A stretch of DNA of 64,000 nt, taken from positions 222,176-286,175 of the forward strand of contig CAMLQK010000002.1 of the NCBI GenBank assembly GCA_946482285.1, read 5' to 3'. This DNA comes from an uncultured Candidatus Saccharibacteria bacterium. GTDB taxonomy: Bacteria > Patescibacteria > Saccharimonadia > Saccharimonadales > UBA4665. This document shows, one piece after another, positions 43,001-51,328 of this stretch; positions within the stretch are counted from its first letter, which is position 1, and each line of letters opens with the position of its first letter. A program made the translations under genes and the position numbers. The notes under the pieces are model-generated. The model was not told the origin of the DNA. It searched no databases and saw only the letters and a program-made list of their open reading frames with translations.

Positions 43001-44121
43001 TCGCCAAAGATGCTCCGACTAAACCGGAGTATTCTATCATCATCTTCACCGGGCATACCACGGCCATCGGTATTACTGGTTGCCACATACAACGAACCGT
43101 TGTGTTCTACAGCTGTTCGCAGTCTGCCATATTCTTCACGTAAATGGGCAGTCATAGTTATGGTGTTGTCGCTGTTAATTTTGGCCTGGTACAGAGCCTG
43201 GCCACGTAACCCCGCAAAGAACAGCGATCCTTTGCTGTACGTCATTCCTGCAGGTGCCCATGTATCTTTGGCACCGGAGTGGACAATTGGCTTTTCCATA
43301 CCTTCACGCGTTTCGTCACCCTCAGCCACAGGCCAACCGTAGTTTGCCCCGCGTTTAATAAGGTTTAGTTCATCATACCCAGATTGCGCGCCAGAGCGTC
43401 CGTGCTCAGTTGCCCATAGTTGCCCTTTGCCATCCCAAGTAATGCCTTGAATGTTGCGGTGGCCATAGCTATACACCGGATTCGTGAAGGGGTTGTCGGC
43501 AGGCACGCTTCCATCATCGCTTAAACGCAAGACTTTACCGGCCATGGACTCGATTTGTTGGGAAAGCGTCGGTTCGCCCGCGTCACCAGTGGTGACATAT
43601 AAATAGCCATCTGGACCAAATGCCAGGCGCCCACCATCATGGTTTTCGGCCGCAGGTATTTCATCAATAATCGTCGTGGCATTGCCTAACGTGTCGCCCT
43701 CCAATGTGTATCGTTCAACAACATTGGTAAGTTTGTTGGTTTTGGTTGTCGTGTAGTATAGATAGACCCAATGGTTCTTGGGAAAATCCGGGTGCAATGC
43801 TGCACCCAGCAAACCGCCTTCACTAGTATGCTGCACGCCTTTTATTGCGTATGACCTATTATCCTGGCCAATGCGCGTCAGCTTGCCGGGACGCTCTGTA
43901 ATGAGCATGTCATTGTTGGGCAAGAACAGTACTTCCCATGGCGTCGCCAGGTTTTTCGCCACTGTCACCGCCTTGTTCTGGCCACTAATGCCCTGCTGGA
44001 CGTTAGATGACGTAGGCCTAAATAGCCACTGACGAATGTCATCCATCTTAACAACAACCATGGCTGCTGTGGCAAGGGTTATAACAAAAACGCCGGTAAG
44101 TATTTTTTGCGTCTTTGTCAT
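42997..44121 (-). CDS. Secreted PQQ-type glucose/sorbosone dehydrogenase (GSDH, Asd-like)
   Basis: 374 residues: an N-terminal signal anchor (ILTGVFVITLATAAMVVV), then a six-bladed beta propeller of the GSDH family: TPWEVLFLPNNDMLITERPG, GLLGAALHPDFPKNHWVYLYYT, ENHDGGRLAFGPDGYLYVTTGD, EHGRSGAQSGYDELN and PAGMTYSKG. These are the blocks that bind calcium and PQQ and place the catalytic His (NHDGG). Such enzymes oxidise aldoses outside the cell. No PQQ synthesis gene is in the window, and CPR genomes are not known to make PQQ, so the cofactor would have to come from outside, or the enzyme uses the fold for something else. Confidence 0.9.
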   Translation of the reverse strand: MTKTQKILTGVFVITLATAAMVVVKMDDIRQWLFRPTSSNVQQGISGQNKAVTVAKNLATPWEVLFLPNNDMLITERPGKLTRIGQDNRSYAIKGVQHTSEGGLLGAALHPDFPKNHWVYLYYTTTKTNKLTNVVERYTLEGDTLGNATTIIDEIPAAENHDGGRLAFGPDGYLYVTTGDAGEPTLSQQIESMAGKVLRLSDDGSVPADNPFTNPVYSYGHRNIQGITWDGKGQLWATEHGRSGAQSGYDELNLIKRGANYGWPVAEGDETREGMEKPIVHSGAKDTWAPAGMTYSKGSLFFAGLRGQALYQAKINSDNTITMTAHLREEYGRLRTAVEHNGSLYVATSNTDGRGMPGEDDDRILRFSRSIFGD

Positions 44122-44134
44122 TCTGCCTATACTC

Positions 44135-44704
44135 CTACAATTTACTTACTAGGGCATTCCCCAGCTTTTCGGCGGGTGCTTGTTCGCCGCCAACCTGCAG
44201 AATTAACCAGTACTGGCCATTATTTACAAGGACGTTGACCTGCTTAGTCGATGGGTTAAAATAGGCATCATCACCCAAGCCGCTAATTTTTTTACTGCTT
44301 ACTTTTTTACCTGGCTCCGTGCCTTGTTCGCGGGCGTTTTCAAAGCCGTATGTATTAGATTGGTACGCGTCTTTGTTCTTGGCGGCGCGCACCAGCGCGT
44401 TCGCGATGAGCACACCATTGCCGGAGCCAGTTTCATAAATACAGCTGCTGACGCTTATGTCATCAGTAGATACATGGCCGGTGCCGCCCATGTCAGACTG
44501 CTTAGCCTGGTCGCCCAGCACCTGCTTTGCAATGTCTAATGTAAAGACATCGCAGGCTTTTTTGGTACCACCTGCGTCGGCCTGCTGGCCTGTTGAAACA
44601 TCATCACCCTTGTTTTTATCTGCATTGTTCTTGGTAACTACAAGTAATGCGGCGCTTACTATGACCGCCACAACAAGTATTGCCCAAACGGCTGTCCTCT
44701 TCAT
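44135..44704 (-). CDS. Membrane-anchored extracytoplasmic protein (DUF3558-like pattern)
   Basis: 189 residues: one N-terminal membrane helix (about 5-24), a polar linker, then a domain with KKACDVFTLDIAKQVLGDQ and ISVSSCIYET. A Cys followed by a helix of the form ...A..LG and a second Cys about 40 residues on is how DUF3558-type domains begin; similarity to that family is tentative. It follows the dehydrogenase gene upstream by 13 nt, so the two may be co-expressed at the surface. The GC-rich lipoprotein at 57343 shows a related DPCALVSEARARKITGEKL start. Confidence 0.7.
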   Translation of the reverse strand: MKRTAVWAILVVAVIVSAALLVVTKNNADKNKGDDVSTGQQADAGGTKKACDVFTLDIAKQVLGDQAKQSDMGGTGHVSTDDISVSSCIYETGSGNGVLIANALVRAAKNKDAYQSNTYGFENAREQGTEPGKKVSSKKISGLGDDAYFNPSTKQVNVLVNNGQYWLILQVGGEQAPAEKLGNALVSKL

Positions 44705-44765
44705 ACTCGCTCCTTACATGTTACTTTTAAAGTATAGCACCTTCCGCATACGCTATACTAAAGGT

Positions 44766-45038
44766 ATGACAGAAAAAACACACACAACCAAAGAAGAGTT
44801 CAAAGTTAACGGCGAACAATTGCTTTCCAAAGTAAAAGAGATCATCAACGAAGGCAATGTACGCCGTTTAATCATCAAGGATAAGTCCGGCAAGACTGTT
44901 ATTGAAGTGCCGGTAACCGTTGGCGTGGTGGGCATTGTTTTGGCACCTGCCCTAGCTGCAATTGGCGCTATTGCCGCGCTCGTAACCGAGTGTACTATTA
45001 TAGTCGAACGTCGTACCGACGAAACTGATAAAAAATAA
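44766..45038 (+). CDS. DUF4342 family protein
   Basis: 90 residues. KEEFKVNGEQLLSKVKEII, GNVRRLIIKDKSGKTVIEVPV and TVGVVGIVLAPALAAIGAIA match DUF4342: a soluble N-terminal part then a hydrophobic helix and a short polar tail. The function is unknown; it may sit at the membrane. TATACT (44754-44759) ends 6 nt before the ATG: probably leaderless. A longer in-frame start far upstream (44457) would overlap the opposite-strand gene and is unlikely. Confidence 0.85.
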   Translation: MTEKTHTTKEEFKVNGEQLLSKVKEIINEGNVRRLIIKDKSGKTVIEVPVTVGVVGIVLAPALAAIGAIAALVTECTIIVERRTDETDKK

Positions 45039-45122
45039 TATTGTTTGGCAAGAGGCGCACAGCGGGTGGCGAAGCATTCGCTTCTTTAAAGGAGTCCTGC
45101 GGGATTCCTACCACCTTCGCCA

Positions 45123-45551
45123 TTACTTCTGCAGCATCCAGTAATACGGGCCAGTAGCCTGCATTGTAGATGTCAGAATGCGGTTGCGGTTGTTGGTGGT
45201 CTCCAGATGAGCGGCAGGGCTGATGTTACCCAGCTCAGGCCGTGACTCAAACCACCAGGCCGCAATTTGTACGGCATTGACGCCGCGGCGATGCATCAGA
45301 TCCATCATCTGGCAAACCTGTGGCTGGATCGTGACGCCGTCCTCTTCGAGCTGGAGCGTCGGGATCCGCGCCTCAGCGACGCTGTCGATGACCACCAGCA
45401 GGTTTGAGTCCGTATTGTCACCACCCCGCTTCTGGAAGTCAGAGCTGCTGATGGTCGGAAAATTCACCATCAAGCTGTTCACGTAACGCCACTGCGACGG
45501 ATCAGTGAACTGACTGACGTACGTCGGAATGGCCAGACTTGCCCTTGGCAT
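45123..45551 (-). CDS. GC-rich hypothetical protein, 142 aa
   Basis: No recognised domain. The protein starts MPRASLAIPTYVSQF and includes SNLLVVIDSVAEARIPTLQL and VNAVQIAAWWFESRPEL, looking like a compact alpha/beta fold. Its GC content and G/C-ending codons exceed the flanks, though less than in the islands at 26.5 and 57.3 kb. GGAAGG lies 7 nt before ATG 45551. The 3' side (45039-45122) carries two small stems (45071-45084 and 45091-45108). It stands divergent to the PIG-L gene. Confidence 0.65.
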   Translation of the reverse strand: MPRASLAIPTYVSQFTDPSQWRYVNSLMVNFPTISSSDFQKRGGDNTDSNLLVVIDSVAEARIPTLQLEEDGVTIQPQVCQMMDLMHRRGVNAVQIAAWWFESRPELGNISPAAHLETTNNRNRILTSTMQATGPYYWMLQK

Positions 45552-45577
45552 ACACATACCTTCCGCTGCCTCTTGCT

Positions 45578-45600
45578 GTGCACAGCACCGTGCTGTACAC
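45578..45600. promoter_or_regulatory. Near-perfect 23-bp palindrome, possible operator
   Basis: Positions 45578-45600 form an inverted repeat, arms GTGCACAGCAC and GTGCTGTACAC around one central base, 10 of 11 pairs matching. It lies between the two divergent genes, 27 nt from the start of the 142-aa gene, just downstream of its likely -10 (TACAAT). A repressor site is a fair guess. Confidence 0.5.
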
Positions 45601-45677
45601 AAAAATTGTACAATATTTTACGCATTTGCAACATTATGCTTAGGCTGTTTTTCACATTTGCTATACTAGACACAAGC

Positions 45678-46412
45678 ATGGATACGCAACAGACCTTACT
45701 GATTGGCGCGCACCCCGATGACCTAGAAACTCTACTGGGCGGTGCCGCCGAAGGCCTTTGTTTTGCTTGTGTGGCCACTGACGGCGAGGCAAGCACCGTG
45801 AACCATATGAACGAGGCGAACTATGTAGTCAAAGGTAACCGGCGCAAAGAATCGCATGAAGGCCTACGGCGGACGGGCATTCCTTTGGAACGCCAATATT
45901 ATTTGAACTTGCCAGATGGCGACCTGGCGAGCAGTACACACTTTGCGCAACTTGTTACAGCTCTGCGCCATCTAATACTGTCTGAGCACATTACCCGCAT
46001 CTTTACGCTTGGCGCCGACGGGTTTGATGAGCACCCCGACCACATAGCTACCCACCTTGCTACACTCAAAGCCTTGGAACAAATCCAGCAGAAACATCCT
46101 AGCTTGGCATTTGAAGTATATGCACTCAATGCCCACGGCAGGGGCGAGCATATCGTTTCCGTTGACACCCGACGCAAATTACACGCCATGTGCGCCCACA
46201 AAAGCCAATTCCTGGTAAGCGAGCAAGACGAAAAAGACACAAAAAACTGCGCTATTATTTGCGGCCACTCCATAGACACTGATTTTTGGGAGTATTTTAA
46301 ACCATACCACCAATTGATCCTCAAGCAAGAAACATATAACTTCCTGCCCTACCCAGCTCTCCATTCAGTTGCGGATGCGGAATTGCTTGAAGACCAGTCC
46401 GTCAAGCAATAG
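45678..46412 (+). CDS. PIG-L family (LmbE-like) deacetylase
   Basis: 244 residues. LLIGAHPDDLETLLGGAA carries the AHPDD zinc-binding motif, and FDEHPDHIATHLATL the second HPDH metal site. ATDGEAS and GRRKESHEGLRR-type segments complete the LmbE fold. These enzymes remove N-acetyl groups from sugars such as GlcNAc conjugates. The substrate is unknown. ATG 45678 follows TATACT by 10 nt. The last 48 nt overlap the convergent YdjM-like gene. Confidence 0.9.
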   Translation: MDTQQTLLIGAHPDDLETLLGGAAEGLCFACVATDGEASTVNHMNEANYVVKGNRRKESHEGLRRTGIPLERQYYLNLPDGDLASSTHFAQLVTALRHLILSEHITRIFTLGADGFDEHPDHIATHLATLKALEQIQQKHPSLAFEVYALNAHGRGEHIVSVDTRRKLHAMCAHKSQFLVSEQDEKDTKNCAIICGHSIDTDFWEYFKPYHQLILKQETYNFLPYPALHSVADAELLEDQSVKQ

Positions 46413-46862
46413 GTGGCTAAAATAGCCGGCAACGCATGCGCCGTAATAAACGGCGGCAATGTTGAGTGCTTGCTGGCTGTACAAATACGGCACAACAAGG
46501 ATTGGTAGCGGAATAAGCACCATTGCCCACTTGCTATGAGTCCAACCTCTATGCTTACCCACCACCGGCAACATTGCCACAAGCCCCAAATAGGCAGCTG
46601 CTTGCAAGTTGCCGCTGGCTATCAGGAGTACGTCTACCGTTAGCGCTAGGCCGTAAAAAATATTCTGGCCTTTGCTGTTAGTATCGACGTCAGGGAACAA
46701 CGCAAAAAGTGTGCTCAACACCAGTATGGCGGCCATTGCTTGCCAATCGTTGAGCAAATGAATTTGCTCGGCATACTGTTGTATGGGAGTATAGCTGAGC
46801 GCCGCTGCATATGCAGCGCCAAATACAATACCTCCAGCAACATGTCCTTTCCAGTTAGCCAT
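46365..46862 (-). CDS. YdjM/DUF457-type membrane-bound putative metal-dependent hydrolase
   Basis: 165 residues, several hydrophobic helices. LFALFPDVDTNSKGQ, GKHRGWTHSKWAM and VAGYFSHLLLDG are the conserved His/Asp blocks of the YdjM (LexA-regulated membrane hydrolase) family. Catalysis has not been shown. A GAGG site precedes the ATG. The 3' end overlaps the convergent PIG-L gene by 48 nt. Confidence 0.85.
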   Translation of the reverse strand: MANWKGHVAGGIVFGAAYAAALSYTPIQQYAEQIHLLNDWQAMAAILVLSTLFALFPDVDTNSKGQNIFYGLALTVDVLLIASGNLQAAAYLGLVAMLPVVGKHRGWTHSKWAMVLIPLPILVVPYLYSQQALNIAAVYYGACVAGYFSHLLLDGLVFKQFRIRN

Positions 46863-46917
46863 TACCTCTTCCTTGTACTTTTAAGTATATGATCAGCTCG
46901 CTTGCACTACAAGAAAC

Positions 46918-47349
46918 TCATAGATATCTAATTACGGTACCGTTGGCAGGCATAGTTGCTGCAGCGGACTCAAGGACTGCAAGGCCAACAGCGCATGTTA
47001 TGTAAAGCGTTGCAAATTCAGGCAAAATATCGTTTAAGTCTGTCGGGCGCAAAATAAATACCCGGGCAGATGGATCGTCCAACGGCAGTTGAGTCGTAAA
47101 GCGCTGGCATTGCATTTTGGTAATGGCGAAGGTCAGATCCATCACAGTCGCCACCTTATTGGATGGGGTTTGGGTTCGTTGGGCTTGCAACCTTCGGGTT
47201 AGCCGCGCCCATTGTTTTTGCAATGCCTTTTCCAAAAGATCAGGGTCTTCGGCAACTACCACTGCCTTGCCCATTAAAATACGCGCGGAGTAATGCCGCG
47301 TAATATCTGCAGCTAGGCTACCTGTGCTTTTAATTTCCTCTATGTGCAT
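46918..47349 (-). CDS. Hypothetical protein, 143 aa
   Basis: No recognised family. MHIEEIKSTGSLAADITRHYSARILMGKAVVVAEDP is a mixed helix/strand opening; a basic helix (KQWARLTRRLQAQRTQTP) follows, and the C-terminus ends in hydrophobic strands. I use ATG 47349, with GGGA 8 nt upstream; a TTG at 47370 would lie ahead of that site. The upstream gene's terminator separates it from 47509. Confidence 0.65.
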   Translation of the reverse strand: MHIEEIKSTGSLAADITRHYSARILMGKAVVVAEDPDLLEKALQKQWARLTRRLQAQRTQTPSNKVATVMDLTFAITKMQCQRFTTQLPLDDPSARVFILRPTDLNDILPEFATLYITCAVGLAVLESAAATMPANGTVIRYL

Positions 47350-47377
47350 GCCCACTTCCCTTTCTGCCAAAATTAAA

Positions 47378-47405
47378 AAAGATGCAGCAAAAATACCGCA
47401 TCTTT
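47378..47405 (-). terminator. Terminator of the 167-aa gene
   Basis: On the minus strand AAAGATGC (47405-47398) pairs with GCATCTTT (47385-47378), followed by T-rich sequence. Confidence 0.8.
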
Positions 47406-47508
47406 AGTTTGTTACAAGGGAGATATGTGAGGCTCTATAAGGCGTAACGCCTAGTCTGATTATTCGGACTTGCAAGCATCATACGCCAGGCTGCCTCGCT
47501 TGTAAAGG

Positions 47509-48012
47509 CTAATGAACAGAGCCAGATAACAACTCCTCCAGCGGCCTGCCCCTTACGGTTACCTCCACGGTCCGCACATGCCCGCTGCCCGAAAAAAGCT
47601 GCTTTGCAGGTAGTGTTAACTGGCTGCGGATACGCGACACTGAACATGCTTCGCGCGCCGCCAGCGTACCGCCTAGCTCAATATGCGCCACATCGGTGCC
47701 ATCCACAGAGGCAGAAATAAGATGTAGGTCGGAGCCCCAAAGAGCATTCACGAGTCCGTCGCCATATTCGTAATCGTGCAAGCTCAGTAAGTCTTCATAA
47801 ATAATTGTCAGTGACACAGTCCGGGCAGTGGTCAAGCGATTTACTGGAACAATTTCGTCGTCACATCCGACCTCATCGGTATGGACGTTATCGGGGCGGA
47901 TCATATACAGCTTGTACTGCTTAAGCGGGCGAAGCGTCATAGCACGCCATAGGCGTTGGAGCGGCGTAATACTGAAAGGACCGATACTAGTAATATTTTT
48001 AAGCTTTGGCAT
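47509..48012 (-). CDS. Hypothetical protein with a weak GerMN-like C-terminal region
   Basis: 167 residues. The C-terminal segment GTLAAREACSVSRIRSQL followed by AKQLFSGSGHVRTVEVTVRG recalls GerMN domains (Cys, Arg-Ile, strand...), found in spore and lipoprotein-like proteins, but the match is partial and the protein has no signal peptide. The first half contains DNVHTDEVGCDDEIVPVNR. TGT-TACAAT (48019-48024) ends 6 nt before the ATG: probably leaderless. Function unknown. Confidence 0.6.
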   Translation of the reverse strand: MPKLKNITSIGPFSITPLQRLWRAMTLRPLKQYKLYMIRPDNVHTDEVGCDDEIVPVNRLTTARTVSLTIIYEDLLSLHDYEYGDGLVNALWGSDLHLISASVDGTDVAHIELGGTLAAREACSVSRIRSQLTLPAKQLFSGSGHVRTVEVTVRGRPLEELLSGSVH

Positions 48013-48080
48013 GTGCCAATTGTAACAAATGCTTCTTTTTGTTTCATTAAACGATAATCAATTTGGATAATTTTGGAATG

Positions 48081-48134
48081 CCTGGGTGGGACGAGGGTGT
48101 GCTTACGGCACATATTCTTCTCGTCCCACCCGGG
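48081..48134 (-). terminator. GC-rich hairpin after the large CPBP gene
   Basis: Arms 48081-48095 and 48120-48134 pair over 15 positions with one G-U pair (core GGGTGGGACGAG/CTCGTCCCACCC). The loop holds a smaller stem. No U-tract. Confidence 0.75.
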
Positions 48135-48183
48135 TCATCCGCGTGCGCTCATAGCAAGCACACTACAGGGCGATGCCCCAGTA

Positions 48184-49584
48184 TTACGTGATGCGCTTAC
48201 CGGTAGCGGCGCCCACCAGCCGCTGAGTACCGATGACAGCAGTGATGTCGCCGAGCTGGAGCTTCCAGCGATTCTTCGGATCCGGGTCGTCATGGTCGTG
48301 GTAGCGGATAACGTAATCCGGGATCCACAGCAGTGCGATCAGACCTACCAGCCACACGGCATGCTTAACGTCAAGTGCCAGCGTAAACGCGATGAGCACC
48401 GAGAAAATCAGCGCCCCTTCGTGGAAGGCCCTAGCTACACCGCTACCGCTCGCCGTCAGACGCGCTGCCGGGGCGACTATCGCCAGGACCAGCACCTTGA
48501 AGGCCACCGGCGCATCGACGTCCTCGGTCGCGATAATCAGCAGCATGCCAATCAGCACGAACGCAAAGTCGCGTACCCAGGACTGGCGCACAGCATCGAT
48601 GTTGGCGCCGCCGTCGCGGTCGAACAGCAGCAACTCCAGCGCGATGGTCACCAGAGAGGTCAGGAAGACCGCCGCTGCGAAGTACTCATGCAGCTCCCAG
48701 CCCGGGAGTGCGTACTTGGTGGTGTCGGCGTCCATCCAGACACGCATGTCCATCAGACTTTCGTCACCGTAGGCGAAGAAGATGACGCCGCTGGCGAGCA
48801 GCAGGAAGCCGTGCCAGATGACGACCATCACTTCGCCCCAGTTGAACACGTCATGCCGGTCGGCGCAGAATAGCACCATGTCGTACAGGACATGCGCGAT
48901 GAGCGCCGCCAGCCATCCGTGGGGCACGAAGACGGCAGTGATCATGATGCCGGCGACGAACTGCGGGACCACCAGGATAACGTTGCGTCGATTCCGGATG
49001 TCCTTGTAGTTGTACAGGTGCCCCAGCGCCCACAGGCCGTTACCCAGAATGAACAGCGTCCAGAACGCAGCTTTCGGCGACAGAACCATCAGCGCCACAC
49101 CGGACAGCGTCATAAAGAACAGCATCCGAGCAAACAGCTCTTCGCCGAACAGCACTGCCATCAGCCTGGGGTACTGCTTCTTGGGCTCGTTACCCTCGAA
49201 CAGGCTCTTCTTGCGTTCGGTGTCCTTCCCCTTCTTGATGAACGGGACAATCATGATGCCGATGGGGACCATCAGCACGATGTTCACGGACACCATGGCA
49301 GCGATGACGGGCGCCATGCGCACGCCAGGCTCGAAGGCGTAGACGCCGGCCTCGAACTGGCCAGACAGGAGCTGCAGCAGTGACTCGAAGAAGTCACCGT
49401 AGCCGTGGTTGAGCAATGCGAACAACGAGATCGCCAGCCACGAACCGAGGACGGTCCAGATAGCTGACATACGCTGCTTGCGTGGCGTCTGCTTCTCGGT
49501 AATCGTGCAGATCACTGAGAACAGCAGCTCGCCGCTGGAGGGCAGCCGGCTACGGCGTCCCTTGCGGATAGAGCTTTGGCTCAC
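48184..49584 (-). CDS. GC-rich polytopic CPBP-family intramembrane protease-like protein
   Basis: 466 residues with a dozen or so hydrophobic helices. In the middle are the CPBP blocks: FGEELFARMLFF (EExxxR), LWALGHLYN (FxxxH type) and IAHVLYDMV (HxxxN/D, with Asp instead of Asn). It is much larger than most CPBP proteins, with extra helices on both sides. CPBP proteins cleave prenylated or secreted peptides or give bacteriocin immunity; the substrate here is unknown. Codon use is strongly GC-ending, unlike the flanks. GTG 49584 has GAGGGG 8 nt upstream; GTG 49593 overlaps that site. A TGG-TATCAT promoter with TTGCTT 17 nt upstream lies at about 49629-49657. Confidence 0.75.
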   Translation of the reverse strand: MSQSSIRKGRRSRLPSSGELLFSVICTITEKQTPRKQRMSAIWTVLGSWLAISLFALLNHGYGDFFESLLQLLSGQFEAGVYAFEPGVRMAPVIAAMVSVNIVLMVPIGIMIVPFIKKGKDTERKKSLFEGNEPKKQYPRLMAVLFGEELFARMLFFMTLSGVALMVLSPKAAFWTLFILGNGLWALGHLYNYKDIRNRRNVILVVPQFVAGIMITAVFVPHGWLAALIAHVLYDMVLFCADRHDVFNWGEVMVVIWHGFLLLASGVIFFAYGDESLMDMRVWMDADTTKYALPGWELHEYFAAAVFLTSLVTIALELLLFDRDGGANIDAVRQSWVRDFAFVLIGMLLIIATEDVDAPVAFKVLVLAIVAPAARLTASGSGVARAFHEGALIFSVLIAFTLALDVKHAVWLVGLIALLWIPDYVIRYHDHDDPDPKNRWKLQLGDITAVIGTQRLVGAATGKRIT

Positions 49585-49650
49585 GTAATTCACCCCTCAC
49601 GGGTATAGTTGCGGACAACGAAAGTTATGATACCATTTTTGTATTCAACA

Positions 49651-49682
49651 AGCAAAAGCGCCCCATGTGGAGCGCTTTTGCT
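49651..49682. terminator. Bidirectional terminator between lysS and the CPBP island
   Basis: AGCAAAAGCGC (49651-49661) pairs perfectly with GCGCTTTTGCT (49672-49682). Confidence 0.85.
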
Positions 49683-49696
49683 GAATATATCTGTGT

Positions 49697-51235
49697 TTAG
49701 GCTTCGAGCAATAAGCGCTTTGAAAGCCAATCGCGCGGCAAAATACTCAAGAACCAGCCCGCACGTGGACCAGAGTCCTTGCCAATAATGGCTCGGTAGA
49801 GTGTTTGGAACATTTCTTTGGGTGCTAGACCCATTTCGTCCTTAAGTTCGTAAATAGCATCGTGGAACCAAGCACCATCAGCATCCGCAGGAGCCTGTGC
49901 AGCCTTCTGTCCTACAGCCTTCAAGAATGCCTGTTGCTGCTCGGTAAACTGGGAAACGTCGATTGACTCAACAAGCGAAAACTTTACGTCCTCTGGTGCC
50001 CGCTTATCCAGCCACGCGTCAATAAATTGTAGTTCATTTCGAATAACTTCCGCATCTTCGTGGGCGGTTTGCGCATGCTCGGTGCGCTTAATCACCTCGA
50101 TAGTCTTGTCGGCATTACGCAGCGACGCCTGATAGCTGGCAACAAGGTGCGAGAATGGCACACGACTGACTGTTTTACGCTCTTGGCCATGGGTACAGAT
50201 GTACAAGAGTTGTTTCTCGGATTCGGTTTTTTCGGAGTCTGTTTTTGCTGCCAGAGCTGCAAATTCATCCATCAGTTGAATGAGTCCATTAACCGGGTCA
50301 AAGTGCAATAGCTTACTTGCCGGAGCACGTAGAACAAAGAAGCGCATGACTTCCGCTGGCATAATCTGCGCAGACTCCAAAGCAGTCAATCCAGTACCTT
50401 TACTTGCACTCATCTTCTTAGTGTCGCCAACCATGTTAATGAAGTCGTATGGCACGGGCAGCGGCGGAATCGCTTTGAAAACATCGCGCATTAACTGTGC
50501 GCCAGTGTCGTATGAACTGCCAGCAGAAGAGTGATCGCGGCCAAATGGCTCCACATGGACGTCCTGCAGCCACCAATGAGTTGGCCAATCCAAACGCCAA
50601 TCCAGCTTTACCTCGCCCTTCGCATAGTTAGCCTCGCCTTCCGAACCATCGGCATGTTCAAAGCGGATGGTTTTAGCTGCGGTGTCCATGCCCAAATATT
50701 TACGGTTCTTGAATCGGCCGTCTACCAGTATTTGAATGGGCACCCAATCTTCGTCAAGCTGACGATTGGAGGCAGTCTGGATCGCCTTGCGGACAGCAGG
50801 CAAACTGGCCATAACCTTCTCTATTGCAGGAACGTCAAATCCACTACGATACTTCTGGTATGAGCGGATGAATTCTACCTCGATGCCTAAGATTTTGCAT
50901 ACTTCCTGCAAGCCGCTTAAAAAATAATCAGCATACGACCGGCCTGATCCATCCGGGGCAGGCACGTCACAAAGCGGCATTCCCAAATACTGTTCATACT
51001 CCGCTGGCACGTTGTAAGGCACTTTACGGAAGGCATCAAGATCATCGACAAAGTGAATATGGCGCGCCTTGCGGCCGCGACGTTTGAGCTCCACATAAAT
51101 TGCGTCAGGAGTCAAAACCTCACGCAAGTGGCCCAGGTGATACGCACCAGAAGGAGCGGAACCGGACTCAATTAAAATCTCACCATCTGGATGGCGAGCT
51201 TCTAGTTCGTCGACAATTTGATTTAACCAATTCAT
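49697..51235 (-). CDS. lysS: Class I lysyl-tRNA synthetase
   Basis: Charges tRNA-Lys using the class I fold, typical of archaea, spirochaetes and alphaproteobacteria rather than most bacteria. 512 residues: SGSAPSGAYHLGHLRE (HIGH-type motif YHLGH), HIHFVDDLDAFRKVP, QDVHVEPFGRDHS and GDTKKMSASKG (KMSKS equivalent), then a helical anticodon-binding domain. Class I LysRS is often kept in CPR genomes. Confidence 0.95.
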   Translation of the reverse strand: MNWLNQIVDELEARHPDGEILIESGSAPSGAYHLGHLREVLTPDAIYVELKRRGRKARHIHFVDDLDAFRKVPYNVPAEYEQYLGMPLCDVPAPDGSGRSYADYFLSGLQEVCKILGIEVEFIRSYQKYRSGFDVPAIEKVMASLPAVRKAIQTASNRQLDEDWVPIQILVDGRFKNRKYLGMDTAAKTIRFEHADGSEGEANYAKGEVKLDWRLDWPTHWWLQDVHVEPFGRDHSSAGSSYDTGAQLMRDVFKAIPPLPVPYDFINMVGDTKKMSASKGTGLTALESAQIMPAEVMRFFVLRAPASKLLHFDPVNGLIQLMDEFAALAAKTDSEKTESEKQLLYICTHGQERKTVSRVPFSHLVASYQASLRNADKTIEVIKRTEHAQTAHEDAEVIRNELQFIDAWLDKRAPEDVKFSLVESIDVSQFTEQQQAFLKAVGQKAAQAPADADGAWFHDAIYELKDEMGLAPKEMFQTLYRAIIGKDSGPRAGWFLSILPRDWLSKRLLLEA

Positions 51236-51328
51236 TGTAATTTTCCTTCGCCACTATTTTACCACAGTTTTACAGATAAGGCACAGAGTGTGGTATGATC
51301 TACTTTTACAGAAACAACAGGTAGGTTA

